From Rhodanobacter sp. L36 (GTDB lineage Bacteria; Pseudomonadota; Gammaproteobacteria; Xanthomonadales; Rhodanobacteraceae): a stretch of DNA of 64,000 bases. Under the pieces are notes generated by a model. That model had not been told where the DNA came from and did no database searches. It worked only from the letters and a program-made list of their open reading frames with translations. Made by a program: the position numbers and the translations under genes. Positions 18,445 through 27,770 of the stretch are shown piece after piece (within the stretch, counting starts at the first letter, position 1; the number at the start of each line of letters is the position of its first letter). The stretch is from positions 643,693-707,692 of the forward strand of contig NZ_LMUV01000002.1 in assembly GCF_009765755.1 (NCBI RefSeq), read 5' to 3'.

Positions 18445-19479
18445 ATGGCCGATACCGCCATCCGTCACGACTGGACGCGCGCCGAAGTGGCGGCGCTGTT
18501 CGCACTGCCGTTCAACGAGCTGCTGCATCGCGCGCACTCGGTGCATCGTGAGAACCACGACCCGAACGCCGTACAGGTCTCCACGCTGTTGTCGATCAAG
18601 ACCGGCGGTTGTCCGGAAGATTGTGCGTACTGTCCGCAGGCCGCGCGCTACGACACCGGCGTGCAGGCACAGAAACTGATGAGCGTCGAAGCCGTGCTCG
18701 AACGCGCGCAGGCGGCGAAGGATGCCGGCGCCAGTCGTTTCTGCATGGGCGCGGCATGGCGCAGCCCGAAGGATCGCGACGTGGTGAAAGTCGCCGAAAT
18801 TGTGCGCGCAGTAAAAAGTCTCGGCCTGGAAACCTGTGCCACGCTCGGCATGCTCAGCGGCCCGCAGGCGGAGTCGCTGAAATCCGCCGGGCTCGATTAC
18901 TACAACCATAACCTCGACACCGCGCCGGAGTTCTACGGCGAGGTGATCCATACGCGCCAGTACCAGGATCGCCTCGACACGCTGGAGCATGTGCGCGACG
19001 CCGGCATGAAAACCTGCTGTGGCGGCATTGTCGGCATGGGCGAGTCGCGCGACCAGCGCGCCGGTTTGCTGCAGACGCTGGCCAATCTCCCCGAGCATCC
19101 GCAGTCGGTGCCGATCAATCAATTGGTGCAGGTGGAAGGTACGCCGTTGAATGGCATCGCCGCGCTCGATCCGTTCGAGTTCGTGCGCACGATCGCCGTG
19201 GCGCGGTTACTGATGCCCGCATCGATGGTGCGGCTCTCTGCCGGTCGTCAGCAGATGGACGATGCGGTGCAGGCGTTGTGCTTTTTCGCCGGAGCCAACT
19301 CGATTTTCTACGGCGAGAAACTGCTGACCACCGGCAACCCGGACGTGGCGCAGGATCGCGCGCTGTTCCGCCGTCTCGACCTGCATCCGATGGAGGTCGT
19401 CGAGGAAAGCACCACGGTGCATGCGGACATCCTCGAAACAGGTGCAGACGAACGTCGTGATCGCACCATCGCGGCCTGA
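18445..19479 (+). CDS. bioB: Biotin synthase BioB
   Basis: Radical-SAM enzyme inserting sulfur into dethiobiotin. 344 residues. The [4Fe-4S]-SAM motif is Cys56, Cys60 and Cys63 in [14 protein letters not shown], and the partner residues for the sulfur-donating cluster are in the usual places ([29 protein letters not shown], and Arg in SAGRQQM). The ATG follows CCGGAGTTGCCGTTCC. First gene of the biotin operon, about 55 bases after the BirA-like operator. bioF overlaps its 3' end by 23 bases. Confidence 0.97.
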   Translation: MADTAIRHDWTRAEVAALFALPFNELLHRAHSVHRENHDPNAVQVSTLLSIKTGGCPEDCAYCPQAARYDTGVQAQKLMSVEAVLERAQAAKDAGASRFCMGAAWRSPKDRDVVKVAEIVRAVKSLGLETCATLGMLSGPQAESLKSAGLDYYNHNLDTAPEFYGEVIHTRQYQDRLDTLEHVRDAGMKTCCGGIVGMGESRDQRAGLLQTLANLPEHPQSVPINQLVQVEGTPLNGIAALDPFEFVRTIAVARLLMPASMVRLSAGRQQMDDAVQALCFFAGANSIFYGEKLLTTGNPDVAQDRALFRRLDLHPMEVVEESTTVHADILETGADERRDRTIAA

Positions 19480-20671
19480 TCTGCTTGATCGATTGGCCGT
19501 CCGGACGGCCGAACGCGAAGGCGCGCGACTGCTGCGTAAGTTGCGCACAATCGATCACGCGCAGGGCCCGTGGCTGGAAATCGACGGGCGACGCCTGCTG
19601 TCGTTCTGCAGCAACGATTACCTCGGGCTGGCACAGCATCCGCAACTGATTGCCGCATTCAAGCGCGTGGCCGACGACGAAGGTGTTGGGAGCACATCGG
19701 CGCACCTGATCTGCGGCCACCGCGCCGAGCATGCCGCGCTCGAAGAGGCGCTCGCCGACTGGACGGGACGCGAACGCGCGCTGCTGTTTTCCGCCGGCTA
19801 CATGGCGAACCTTGGCGTGTTGCAATCACTGCTCGCGCGCGGTGATGTATGCGTGCAGGACAAGCTCAATCACGCCTGTCTGCTCGATGGCGCGCAATGG
19901 TCCGGCGCGGAATTGAAACGCTATCCACATGCCGACATCGAGGGCGCTGCGCGCCAGTTAAGTGCACGCCGCGACGCAGCAGCATTGCTCGCCACCGATG
20001 GCGTTTTCAGCATGGATGGCGATATCGCGCCGCTGCGCGAACTGGCTGCACTGTGCAAGCGTGAAGATGCCACGCTGATGGTCGACGATGCGCACGGACT
20101 CGGTGTGCTTGGCGAGCGCGGCGCCGGCAGCGTGCACGCGGCAAATCTGGGCCAGAGCGACGTGCCGGTTTTGATGGCCACGCTGGGCAAGGCCCTCGGA
20201 TGTTTCGGCGCCTTCGTCGCCGGCTCCAACGAACTGATCGAAGGACTGATCCAGTTCGCGCGGCCGTACATCTACACCACCGCCATGCCGCCAGCTGTGG
20301 CGTCCGCCGCGCTCGTTGCGGTGAACCTTGCGCAGACAGAGTCTTGGCGGCGAGAAAAACTTGTCGCGCTGATCGAGCGTTTTCGCAGCGGCGCCAACCA
20401 GCTCGGCTTTGCATTGATGCCGAGCGTCGGCGCGATTCAGCCGCTGGCTTTTGGCGACGCACAGGCTGCGCTGGATGCTGCGAGTCATCTCGAAAAACAC
20501 GGCTTGCTGGCAACAGCCATTCGCCCGCCGACGGTTCCTTCCGGCAGCGCACGTCTGCGCATCACGCTATCGGCGGCGCACGACGAATCGCATGTCGATC
20601 AACTGCTGGGCGCATTGGAAACCTTGCGCCTGCCTGCCGCAGCGCAAGCGATCAGCGGCGCTCCCGTATAA
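19457..20671 (+). CDS. bioF: 8-amino-7-oxononanoate synthase BioF
   Basis: PLP-dependent condensation of pimeloyl-thioester with alanine. 404 residues from GTG at 19457, which reads [13 protein letters not shown] and matches the family N-terminus; an ATG at 19421 would overlap bioB by 59 bases. Conserved [14 protein letters not shown], the [20 protein letters not shown] block, [12 protein letters not shown] and the PLP lysine Lys245 in [13 protein letters not shown] are present. The 23-base overlap with bioB implies coupled translation. The stop codon region contains TATAAT at 20667-20672, which could serve the next gene. Confidence 0.94.
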   Translation: MIAPSRPDLLDRLAVRTAEREGARLLRKLRTIDHAQGPWLEIDGRRLLSFCSNDYLGLAQHPQLIAAFKRVADDEGVGSTSAHLICGHRAEHAALEEALADWTGRERALLFSAGYMANLGVLQSLLARGDVCVQDKLNHACLLDGAQWSGAELKRYPHADIEGAARQLSARRDAAALLATDGVFSMDGDIAPLRELAALCKREDATLMVDDAHGLGVLGERGAGSVHAANLGQSDVPVLMATLGKALGCFGAFVAGSNELIEGLIQFARPYIYTTAMPPAVASAALVAVNLAQTESWRREKLVALIERFRSGANQLGFALMPSVGAIQPLAFGDAQAALDAASHLEKHGLLATAIRPPTVPSGSARLRITLSAAHDESHVDQLLGALETLRLPAAAQAISGAPV

Positions 20672-20672
20672 T
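20667..20672 (+). promoter_or_regulatory. Isolated TATAAT at the bioF stop
   Basis: A perfect -10 hexamer lies across the bioF stop, 28 bases before the next ATG, but I see no matching -35 at 16-18 bp. It may be a weak internal promoter or chance. Confidence 0.25.
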
Positions 20673-20699
20673 CGCGGCCTGCTCCGCCGATGTTCCCGC

Positions 20700-21449
20700 A
20701 TGTCGACCGTCAATATCTCCGCCTATAAATTCATCAGCCTGGACGAGCTGCCGGCGCTGCGCGAGCGCGTGCTCGAACGCTGCACGAAGCTGGCGCTGAA
20801 AGGCACGATCCTGCTTGCGCCCGAAGGCATCAACCTTTTCCTTGCCGGCACGCGCGATGCAATAGATGGTTTCATGGCGTGGCTGCACGACGATCAGCGC
20901 TTTGTGGATATCGCGCCGAAGGAGTCGATCTCGGACGCGCCGCCGTTCGGACGCATGCGCGTACGGCTGAAGAAGGAAATCATCACGATGCGCTTGCCGA
21001 CCATTCGCCCTGAAGGCGGGCGCGCGCCGGCGGTCGATGCGGAGACATTGCAGCGCTGGCTTGCGCAGGGCCACGACGATGAAGGTCGCGAGGTGGTGAT
21101 GCTGGATACGCGCAATGATTACGAAGTCGCGGTCGGCAAGTTCAATGACGCGATCGATTATCGGCTGGCGAGCTTCACCGGTTTTCCTGCAGCGATCGCC
21201 GCTGATCGCGAACGCTACGAAGGTCGCACGGTGGTCTCGTACTGTACCGGCGGCATTCGCTGCGAGAAGGCCGTGCTGCACATGCAGTACCTCGGCATGC
21301 CGCATGTCTACCAGCTCGATGGCGGCATCCTGAAATATCTGGAACAGACAGATGGCGCGCACTGGCGTGGCGCCTGCTTCGTGTTCGATGAGCGCGTGGC
21401 GGTCGACACGCAACTTGCACCCGCATCGCCTGCAGCAAAAACACCATGA
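20700..21449 (+). CDS. trhO: Rhodanese-domain protein of the TrhO/UPF0176 family
   Basis: 249 residues. An N-terminal acylphosphatase-like domain ([35 protein letters not shown]) is followed by a rhodanese domain with [15 protein letters not shown] and the active-site loop [13 protein letters not shown] (Cys182, Cys188). TrhO (YceA) hydroxylates U34 of certain tRNAs, giving ho5U. This protein lacks the C-terminal zinc-like extension of the 350-residue E. coli form. It sits inside the biotin operon, 28 bases after bioF and overlapping bioH as ATGA. A role in sulfur supply to BioB is conceivable but not shown by sequence. Confidence 0.88.
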   Translation: MSTVNISAYKFISLDELPALRERVLERCTKLALKGTILLAPEGINLFLAGTRDAIDGFMAWLHDDQRFVDIAPKESISDAPPFGRMRVRLKKEIITMRLPTIRPEGGRAPAVDAETLQRWLAQGHDDEGREVVMLDTRNDYEVAVGKFNDAIDYRLASFTGFPAAIAADRERYEGRTVVSYCTGGIRCEKAVLHMQYLGMPHVYQLDGGILKYLEQTDGAHWRGACFVFDERVAVDTQLAPASPAAKTP

Positions 21450-22231
21450 GTTTGCACATGGAGACACACGGTCACGGGCCGGTGCCGATGGTGATGCTGC
21501 ACGGCTGGGCGATGCATGGCGGCGTGCTTGCGCCGTTGGTCGAGGCTCTGCGCGAACATTGCACGATGCACGTGGTCGATCTGCCCGGCCACGGTTATTC
21601 GCGCGACAGCGACATTCCGCTGGAGCCGCGTGCCTGCGTCGCAGCCATTGCGGCGATCACGCCGCCGGCGATCTGGCTGGGCTGGTCGATGGGCGGCATC
21701 ATCGCGCTCACTGCGGCGCTCGACATGCCGCAGCAGGTGCATGCGCTGGCGATGGTGTGCGCGACGCCGAAATTCGTCCGCGATGAAAACTGGCCTTGGG
21801 GTGCCGACGATGCGTTGGTGCACCAGCTCGCGCTGGATCTCGAAACCGACTATCACGCCACGCTGGAACGTTTTCTCGCACTCGAAGCCATGGGTAGCGC
21901 CGACCCGCGCGCAGAATTGCGTCATCTGCGCACGCTCGCGTTCGCGCGTGGCGAACCGGATCTGCGCGTGCTGCAGGAAGGTATCCGTCTGCTGGAAACC
22001 AGCGACCAGCGCGAAGCGCTCACAAACCTCACGATGCCCAGCGCATGGATTGCCGGTCGGCGCGATCGTCTGGTCAAGCCGCAGGCGATGCAGTGGTCGG
22101 CCGAACAATCCGGCGGCAGTTTCGATGAAATTGCGCATGCGGGCCACGCGCCCTTTTTCGGATACGCCGATGCGGTGGCGCAGGCACTGCAGCCATGGCT
22201 GGCATCCACACACGCCAAGGTGACGCCATGA
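21446..22231 (+). CDS. bioH: Pimeloyl-ACP methyl ester esterase BioH
   Basis: Alpha/beta hydrolase that removes the methyl cap from pimeloyl-ACP and ends the BioC-BioH chain-building cycle. 261 residues. Oxyanion region [11 protein letters not shown], nucleophile Ser81 in [11 protein letters not shown], an acid residue in GRRDRLV and catalytic His in AGHAPFFG. The assignment is firm because bioC follows directly. ATGA overlaps join it to the genes on both sides, so five genes from bioB to bioC appear cotranscribed. Confidence 0.94.
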   Translation: MSLHMETHGHGPVPMVMLHGWAMHGGVLAPLVEALREHCTMHVVDLPGHGYSRDSDIPLEPRACVAAIAAITPPAIWLGWSMGGIIALTAALDMPQQVHALAMVCATPKFVRDENWPWGADDALVHQLALDLETDYHATLERFLALEAMGSADPRAELRHLRTLAFARGEPDLRVLQEGIRLLETSDQREALTNLTMPSAWIAGRRDRLVKPQAMQWSAEQSGGSFDEIAHAGHAPFFGYADAVAQALQPWLASTHAKVTP

Positions 22232-23109
22232 GCGATTTCGAACTCGATCGCGCGCAGGTGCGCCGGCACTTCGGTCGCGCCGCCACGACCTACGAAAACC
22301 ACGATGTCTTGCAGCGTGAAGTGCAGCAGGCCCTGCTCGAACGCCTGGCTTTCTACACGCAGATACCGCAGCAGGTGGTCGACGTCGGTGCCGGCACCGG
22401 TCGCGGCACCGCGTTACTGAAGCAACAATACCCGAAGGCCGAAGTAATCGCGGTCGATCTGGCCTTGCCGATGCTGCGCGCGGCGAAAAAGCACAGCAGC
22501 TGGTTGAAGCCCTTCATCCGCGTCTGCGCCGAAGCCACCACGCTGCCTTTCGCCGACCGCAGTGTCGACGTGCTGCATTCCAATTTGTGTTTCCAGTGGA
22601 TCGACGACTTGCCCGCCCTGTTCGGCGAATGCGCGCGCGTGCTGCGTCCCGGCGGATTGTTGCTGTTTTCCAGTTTCGGGCCGGACACGCTGAAGGAACT
22701 TCGCGCCGCTTGGGCCGAAGCCGACCAGCAGCCTCACGTGAGTCGTTTCCTCGATATGCACGATGTCGGCGACGCCATGCTCGCGGCGGGCCTGCGCGAT
22801 CCGGTGCTCGATGTGCATCGCTACACGCTCACTTACAGCGCACCACGCAAGTTGCTGGAAGAGCTGCAAGGCCTCGGCGCGACCAACGCCGACCAGGCGC
22901 GCGTACGCGGGCTCACCGGCAAGCATCGTTATCGACGGATGCTTGAAGCCTACGAAACGATGCGCGTGGATGGCCGCATACCCGCCACTTGGGAAGTCGT
23001 CAGCGCGCACGCATGGGGCCCGCCCGAAGGACAGTCGCGACGCGACGCCGACGGTGGCGACATCGCGAGCTTCCCGATCGAACGCCTGCGCGGCTCGCGT
23101 CGCAGTTGA
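22228..23109 (+). CDS. bioC: Malonyl-ACP O-methyltransferase BioC
   Basis: SAM-dependent methylation of the free carboxyl of malonyl-ACP, the first step of pimeloyl synthesis. 293 residues. N-terminal DRAQVRRHFGRAATTYENHD is the BioC signature. The SAM loop VVDVGAGTGRGTALL, the acidic AVDLALPML and the LHSNLCFQWIDDLPALF stretch are conserved. Starts in an ATGA overlap with bioH. It is the last gene of the biotin operon; a perfect GTTGATC/GATCAAC repeat lies across its 3' end (23105-23120). bioA and bioD are not in the window. Confidence 0.95.
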   Translation: MSDFELDRAQVRRHFGRAATTYENHDVLQREVQQALLERLAFYTQIPQQVVDVGAGTGRGTALLKQQYPKAEVIAVDLALPMLRAAKKHSSWLKPFIRVCAEATTLPFADRSVDVLHSNLCFQWIDDLPALFGECARVLRPGGLLLFSSFGPDTLKELRAAWAEADQQPHVSRFLDMHDVGDAMLAAGLRDPVLDVHRYTLTYSAPRKLLEELQGLGATNADQARVRGLTGKHRYRRMLEAYETMRVDGRIPATWEVVSAHAWGPPEGQSRRDADGGDIASFPIERLRGSRRS

Positions 23110-23120
23110 TCAGGATCAAC
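23105..23120. repeat. Tight palindrome at the end of bioC
   Basis: GTTGATC, two bases, GATCAAC: a perfect 7-bp inverted repeat overlapping the bioC stop codon. Two more GATC sites follow within 50 bases. The loop is too short for a good terminator hairpin; it could be a protein-binding site. Weak evidence only. Confidence 0.3.
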
Positions 23121-23225
23121 AGGCGATGCTTGATCGGCATCATTGAAACCGATCGTAAGCAAATCACAAGAATTCGGTAGCACCATCCGAACGCGCGTGT
23201 TGTGCGGCCACTCTGGGGTCTTTCG

Positions 23226-23867
23226 ATGAAACGGCTATGTTTGATTTCGTTGTGGCTGAGCCCGCTTCTTGCGACGACCATGTGGTCGTCCACCGTGCGA
23301 GCCGGTGACGGTCCATTCGGCATCGATCACCGACTCGCCTATGACAACCGCGGCATCTGGAAGCGAAGCAATCAGAAAGCGTTGGTCTACGGCACCCTCT
23401 TTACCATTGGCGCAGGGGCGTTTGCCTTCGGCGATGACGACAAGCTGGGCGACACGTTCTGGCGCTCGGTCGACGCGGTGGTTGTCAACACCGTGGCCGT
23501 GACGGCTGCCAAGCATGTTTTTCGACGTGAGCGCCCATCACAAACCGACGATCCCAACCGCTTCTTCAAAAGCAGCCACGACAGCAGTTTCCCCAGCGGC
23601 GAAGTCTCGACCATCTCCGCAGCCGTCACTCCTTTCATCGTCAACTACGGCGAAGATCACCCTGCCATCTACGCGCTTGCCCTGCTCCCCGCTTATGACG
23701 CTATCGCGCGACTCAAGACACGCGGCCATTGGCAGAGTGACGTGATTGTCGCCGCGGCTGTTGGTACAGGAATCGGCGTGTGGGCTGCGCGGCGGAAGTC
23801 GTCGCTGACCGTCGGCTGGCTGCCTGGCGGCTTGAGCGTTGGGTATATTCATCATTTCAATCCTTGA
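23226..23867 (+). CDS. PAP2-family phosphatase, exported or membrane-anchored
   Basis: 213 residues. A signal-like N-terminus (MKRLCLISLWLSPLLATTMW) precedes the PAP2 acid-phosphatase core: KHVFRRERP (motif 1, KX6RP type), SSFPSGEVSTIS (motif 2, normally PSGH) and SRX5HX3D-like AIARLKTRGHWQSDV (motif 3). His in motif 2 is replaced by Glu. Such enzymes dephosphorylate undecaprenyl diphosphate, lipid A or phosphatidyl lipids, and the genes next to it point to the envelope. ATG at 23226 follows TGGGGTCTTTCG. Convergent with the glycosyltransferase gene. The substrate is unknown. Confidence 0.8.
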   Translation: MKRLCLISLWLSPLLATTMWSSTVRAGDGPFGIDHRLAYDNRGIWKRSNQKALVYGTLFTIGAGAFAFGDDDKLGDTFWRSVDAVVVNTVAVTAAKHVFRRERPSQTDDPNRFFKSSHDSSFPSGEVSTISAAVTPFIVNYGEDHPAIYALALLPAYDAIARLKTRGHWQSDVIVAAAVGTGIGVWAARRKSSLTVGWLPGGLSVGYIHHFNP

Positions 23868-23931
23868 GAAACCCAGGCCCGTTGGTGCTGACGCCGGCGT
23901 CTTTCCGACACGTGCAGTCAGGGCGTGCTCG

Positions 23932-25020
23932 TCAGATCACGCTGAGCATCTGAATCGCGGCGAAGACAGGATTCTCGACAAGATCGGCCGCACGACGGAT
24001 CGAGAACGATTCACGGTAGAGTTCGACCGCTCTTCTTGCGGCTTGTTGCGGGGTCATGCCTTCGGTCACCAGATAGGCATTGTGTGATCCGTAGGGTCCA
24101 TAGACGCGCGCATCGGTGACAGAGAACATGCCGATGGTCGGAACTCCCGAAGCGGCAGCCAGATGCATCGCGCCGCAATCCGCACTGATCATCATGTCGA
24201 CACCCGCCATGGCCGATGCCATGCGGCGAATGCTGGTGGAATAATAGCCGGGCCATTTCGAATCCAGCATCGAACGACCGTGCACCGGAATGATTTCCAC
24301 CAGACTGCAATCCGGGCTTGCCGATTGCACGGCAGAGACAAAGGCATTCCACCAGTCCTGGTCGTAGCGCTTTCTTCCCGTGGCCTCCGCGAACAGTCCG
24401 ATCACGCCGCCGGTACTGGATTGAGCCGACGCGACCACGATGTCGCGTATCTGGTGTTCGCCCTGTCTTCGTTCCAACCCGGTCAGACGGATATCCAGCA
24501 CGGGAAAATTCTCAACTCGGTTGCCCACAGGCGCGGAATACCAGCGTACGAGCATGACCGCACGCTTCGCCATGTGAAGCGGCGCCATGGAACTCGGTAC
24601 CAGATGAGTCATGCCGCGACGTCGGCCTGAATCGTCGAAGCCAAGTTTGCGTCGCCCGTTGAATAATCGCGTCAGCAGACGGCTGAAGCCCGAACCGAGG
24701 CACGGATCAATTATCAGGTCATAACGCGTTTTTCGTATTTTCAGTATTTTTGAAAGGAAAACGAAAGGATGTTTGAAACCTCTGGGCGGAAGGCAATGAA
24801 TATGCCTGACATTCAAGAAGGTTTGAAAGATGTCATTGGCCGCATAACCTTCCGCAACGATGTCGATTTCCGCACCCTTGTATAGCCGTTCGAGCTCGGC
24901 AATCAGGGGCGTCATCAAAACCATGTTGCCGAGACGATGATTCGGCCGGCACACGAGGATGCGATAAATCTCGTTGGCTGGTATGGCATCGACTCGCGTG
25001 TGGACAAATGAGGGTTTCAC
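23932..25020 (-). CDS. Glycosyltransferase family 9 (heptosyltransferase-like)
   Basis: About 362 residues. N-terminal ILVCRPNHRLGNMVLMTPLI is the family-9 donor-domain opening. The C-terminal half carries GVIGLFAEATGRKRY, the VDMMISADCGAMHLAAASGVP motif split over the nucleotide-sugar site, and IGMFSVTDARVYGPYG. These enzymes add heptose or related sugars to the LPS core from the cytoplasmic face. The start is set at GTG 25020 because GGAGGT lies four bases upstream; an ATG at 25032 would place the ribosome site inside the gene. Codon use and lower GC differ from neighbours, as is common for LPS genes. Confidence 0.85.
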   Translation of the reverse strand: MKPSFVHTRVDAIPANEIYRILVCRPNHRLGNMVLMTPLIAELERLYKGAEIDIVAEGYAANDIFQTFLNVRHIHCLPPRGFKHPFVFLSKILKIRKTRYDLIIDPCLGSGFSRLLTRLFNGRRKLGFDDSGRRRGMTHLVPSSMAPLHMAKRAVMLVRWYSAPVGNRVENFPVLDIRLTGLERRQGEHQIRDIVVASAQSSTGGVIGLFAEATGRKRYDQDWWNAFVSAVQSASPDCSLVEIIPVHGRSMLDSKWPGYYSTSIRRMASAMAGVDMMISADCGAMHLAAASGVPTIGMFSVTDARVYGPYGSHNAYLVTEGMTPQQAARRAVELYRESFSIRRAADLVENPVFAAIQMLSVI

Positions 25021-25032
25021 GGATACCTCCAT

Positions 25033-25412
25033 GCCGCCGTTGCACCAGCGCAACGTAACGGAGCCGGTAATGCGGCTTTAGAACGCAAGTGTGTCGCCAG
25101 AATCTTTGTTGCCGGTTAGCCGTTGTTATTTATCCGTTCGACGGCATGGCACTTATCACTCGACACATATAAACGCAGACAGGAATGGTTTACCGACTCG
25201 ATTAAATATTTTTTAGGAATGCGGAACATTTATGACAAATTGTTTTCACAGTGCTGGCAGCGACGTTGAATGCATATAAATGTCATGGTCTGTATCGCCG
25301 CGCGGTTCGACCGCACGGAACGATGGCCGCAGCGACCGGATCTCTGCGGGCCGGGGTCAGGATGTTTTTCGACGATGCGCCAAGCGCCCTCAGCCTGCCC
25401 GGAGTACCGAGC
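25033..25412. promoter_or_regulatory. AT-rich divergent control region with a PmrA-box-like repeat
   Basis: 380 bases separate the glycosyltransferase and the response regulator genes. The middle part (about 25120-25280) is clearly AT-rich for this genome. ATTAAA (25201-25206), five bases, TTTAGG (25212-25217) resembles the 11-bp-spaced direct repeat YTTAAK-N5-YTTAAK of PmrA-type regulators, at 4/6 and 5/6. No open frame with family features is visible. An in-frame ATG at 25362 could extend the response regulator but would add residues before its first beta strand. Confidence 0.35.
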
Positions 25413-26078
25413 GTGAACGTACTCATTGTTGAAGACTCGATGCGTCTTCGTGACTCGCTGGCTCGCGGGCTCACGGCCGCCGGCTTCACGGTTGACCAGG
25501 CCGCCGACGGCGTAGCGGCCTGCCATCACCTGGACAGCTTCGGCTACGAACAGGTGGTGCTGGATCTGGGCATGCCGCGCAAAGATGGCCTGGCCGTGCT
25601 GCATCACCTTCGTCATCGCAGCGACCGCCCGCGCGTGCTGGTTCTCTCGGCGCGCGATCAGGTATCCGACAAGATCGGCGCGCTGAACAAGGGCGCCGAC
25701 GACTATCTGGTCAAGCCGTTCGCGTTCGACGAGCTGGTGGCGCGATTGCATGCGCTGGCCCGACGTCCGCAGGAAGCCAAGCTGCTTTCGTTGTCGGTCG
25801 GAATGCTGAACCTCAATCCCCGGGCGCGGATGGTCGATGTTGCCGGTGTCCCGCTGATGCTGACGCCCAGGCAATATTCGCTGCTCGAATTGTTGCTGCG
25901 CCATCGCGGTCGTGTTTTTACGCGAGCCGAAATACTGGATCGTCTGTCGGGCACGCAGTCGGATGCGTCCGACAAGAGCATCGAAGTTGTTGTCTTCGGG
26001 TTGCGCCGCAAGCTCGCCGAGGCAGGTCTCATCGACGTCATCGAAACACGCCGCAGCTCCGGCTACCTGATCAAATGA
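25413..26078 (+). CDS. OmpR/PhoB-type response regulator
   Basis: 221 residues. Receiver domain MNVLIVEDSMRLRDSL with acidic pair Glu7/Asp8, phospho-acceptor Asp51 in VVLDLGMPRKDG, Ser79 and Lys101 in DDYLVKPFAF. The C-terminal winged helix (about 125-220) includes MLTPRQYSLLELLLRHRGRV and VVVFGLRRKL. The start is GTG, preceded by CCGGAGTACCGAGC. The stop overlaps the sensor kinase start (ATGA). QseB/PmrA-like in layout, and the neighbouring envelope genes suggest an LPS or cationic-peptide response; this is inference. Confidence 0.93.
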   Translation: MNVLIVEDSMRLRDSLARGLTAAGFTVDQAADGVAACHHLDSFGYEQVVLDLGMPRKDGLAVLHHLRHRSDRPRVLVLSARDQVSDKIGALNKGADDYLVKPFAFDELVARLHALARRPQEAKLLSLSVGMLNLNPRARMVDVAGVPLMLTPRQYSLLELLLRHRGRVFTRAEILDRLSGTQSDASDKSIEVVVFGLRRKLAEAGLIDVIETRRSSGYLIK

Positions 26079-27535
26079 TCAGCCCGATGTCGATCAGGCT
26101 GCGCATCACGCTGTTCCTGGTGGGCGCCATCGTGCTCACACTGGGCAGCGCGACCTGGCTGCTCGATGCGCATATCGACAATGAAGTGGCCGCGCAGGCG
26201 GATACCAACCTTCTCGAACGTGCCCAGGCGCTGTCCGACATCTTTCGCATGGGACCCATCGCGACGCAGTCTGCTCTCGGCACGGGCCGCATGCCGCAGT
26301 TCCTCGCAGATGATGGCATCGTCTATTTCAACATCCGGTGCGGCGACGAACACGTGTTGTCATCGCCTGCGGCCGCGGACTTGCATTGGCCGACCATGTC
26401 AGCGGGCAAGCCTGTGTTCGCCGACATGTCGGATGCCAAAGGCAGCGAATTGCGGGGAGTGAGCCTCAGTTTTCCGCCCTCGTCGCTCACCGGAAGCGGC
26501 AAGGGCACGTCATCCGCGTCCAGCTGCCATCTTGGGCTGGCCGTCGATCTCAAGGAAGTGAGAAGTTTTCAGACCTCGATGGACCGCATCGAATACGGCT
26601 GTGTTCTGATCGCCGTGCTTATCGTCGCGCTGCTTGCCCCGTTACTGATTCGGCGTGGTTTGAAGCCACTGACCCGGCTCGCTGAAGCCGTGCAGCTGAT
26701 CGGACCCGAGTCACCCGAACGACGACTGGATACCGACAGTTCCTCGGAGCTCAAGCCGCTGATCATGCGCTTCAACGAGGTGCTTTCACGCATGGAAGAG
26801 GGCCTGATGCGCGAACGCCAGTTCGCGAGTGGGGTTGCGCACGAGCTGCGTACACCGCTCGCCGAGATGCACACGATGATCGAGGTGGAGCTGCGGTATC
26901 CAAGTCACGCTGATCTGCGCGCGTTTCTGGCCGTTATCGGCAACATCGGCATGGAGATGGAACGCCTCGTCACTGCGTTGCTGCTTTTGACGCGTATCGA
27001 GGCGGGCATCGAGCGTGTGCAATATCAATCCATCGACATCGGAGCCTTGACGCGAAAATTGCTGGAACGTCTTGGTGAGGACATCCATCGGCGGCATCTC
27101 GACGTGACCCTTGGCACTCGGCAAGCACTGATCTGGCAAGCGGACCCGACCCTGCTGGAAGTCGTCCTGGGCAACCTGCTGGGCAATGCCGTGGCCTATG
27201 CACCTGTCGGCAGTCGCCTCCGGGTGAGCTACCAGTCGAATAGCTGGACGCTGCAAAACGATGCGCCAGGCCTCGATGAGGACGATGTGCTGCTGATGCA
27301 TCGACGATTCTGGCGCAAGGGCCAGGATGCTGGCGTACATACGGGGCTGGGCGTTGCGCTGGCCACTGCGGCGGCAGGCATTCAGTCCATGCACCTCAGC
27401 TTGAAGTTGATGAGTGGCCAACTGCATGCCGTAGTGCGCACTGATCGACCCGCTTCACTATCTGTCACCGACAGCAGTTCCGGCACAGGAGCGTCTTCGC
27501 CGCGAGCACTCGCCTCCGAGTGCTTGAGTCGCTGA
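26075..27535 (+). CDS. Sensor histidine kinase
   Basis: 486 residues. First membrane helix ITLFLVGAIVLTLGSATWLL, a periplasmic domain of about 140 residues, second helix CVLIAVLIVALLAPLL, HAMP linker, then the phospho-acceptor His256 in ASGVAHELRTPLAEMH. The ATP-binding domain has the N box VLGNLLGNAVAYAPVG and degenerate G boxes (NDAPGLDEDD, HTGLGVALA), as in the QseC/PmrB group. The last 30 residues are Ser-rich and probably disordered. Translationally coupled to the response regulator. The signal is unknown. Confidence 0.92.
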   Translation: MISPMSIRLRITLFLVGAIVLTLGSATWLLDAHIDNEVAAQADTNLLERAQALSDIFRMGPIATQSALGTGRMPQFLADDGIVYFNIRCGDEHVLSSPAAADLHWPTMSAGKPVFADMSDAKGSELRGVSLSFPPSSLTGSGKGTSSASSCHLGLAVDLKEVRSFQTSMDRIEYGCVLIAVLIVALLAPLLIRRGLKPLTRLAEAVQLIGPESPERRLDTDSSSELKPLIMRFNEVLSRMEEGLMRERQFASGVAHELRTPLAEMHTMIEVELRYPSHADLRAFLAVIGNIGMEMERLVTALLLLTRIEAGIERVQYQSIDIGALTRKLLERLGEDIHRRHLDVTLGTRQALIWQADPTLLEVVLGNLLGNAVAYAPVGSRLRVSYQSNSWTLQNDAPGLDEDDVLLMHRRFWRKGQDAGVHTGLGVALATAAAGIQSMHLSLKLMSGQLHAVVRTDRPASLSVTDSSSGTGASSPRALASECLSR

Positions 27536-27567
27536 TCTTTGTGTACTTGCAGCATCTTCTCTGTGAT

Positions 27568-27591
27568 AGACGTCTGGACGTCCATATGTAT
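27568..27591. promoter_or_regulatory. Tandem MetJ-like boxes upstream of the TonB-dependent receptor
   Basis: Three contiguous octamers: AGACGTCT (27568-27575, identical to the MetJ box consensus), GGACGTCC (27576-27583, 6/8) and ATATGTAT (27584-27591, 5/8). MetJ binds such head-to-tail octamers cooperatively. The array lies about 180 bases before the receptor start and just after the sensor kinase gene. Whether this lineage uses MetJ or another methionine/SAH regulator I cannot tell from the sequence. Confidence 0.45.
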
Positions 27592-27770
27592 ATTCCGTTT
27601 GCACGCAAATTCCTGCGCAAGATCGCGCGATGTCATCGTTTTGACTCGTGACGCGCACACGTCATAAATGTTTCATCTCCGCATGAAAGCATCCCCGGGT
27701 CGCTTGACCACCGGCGCGCTGCGAACAGGTTTCGCAATCTCGCGCGCCGACATTCCTCGAGGAGATGCCC

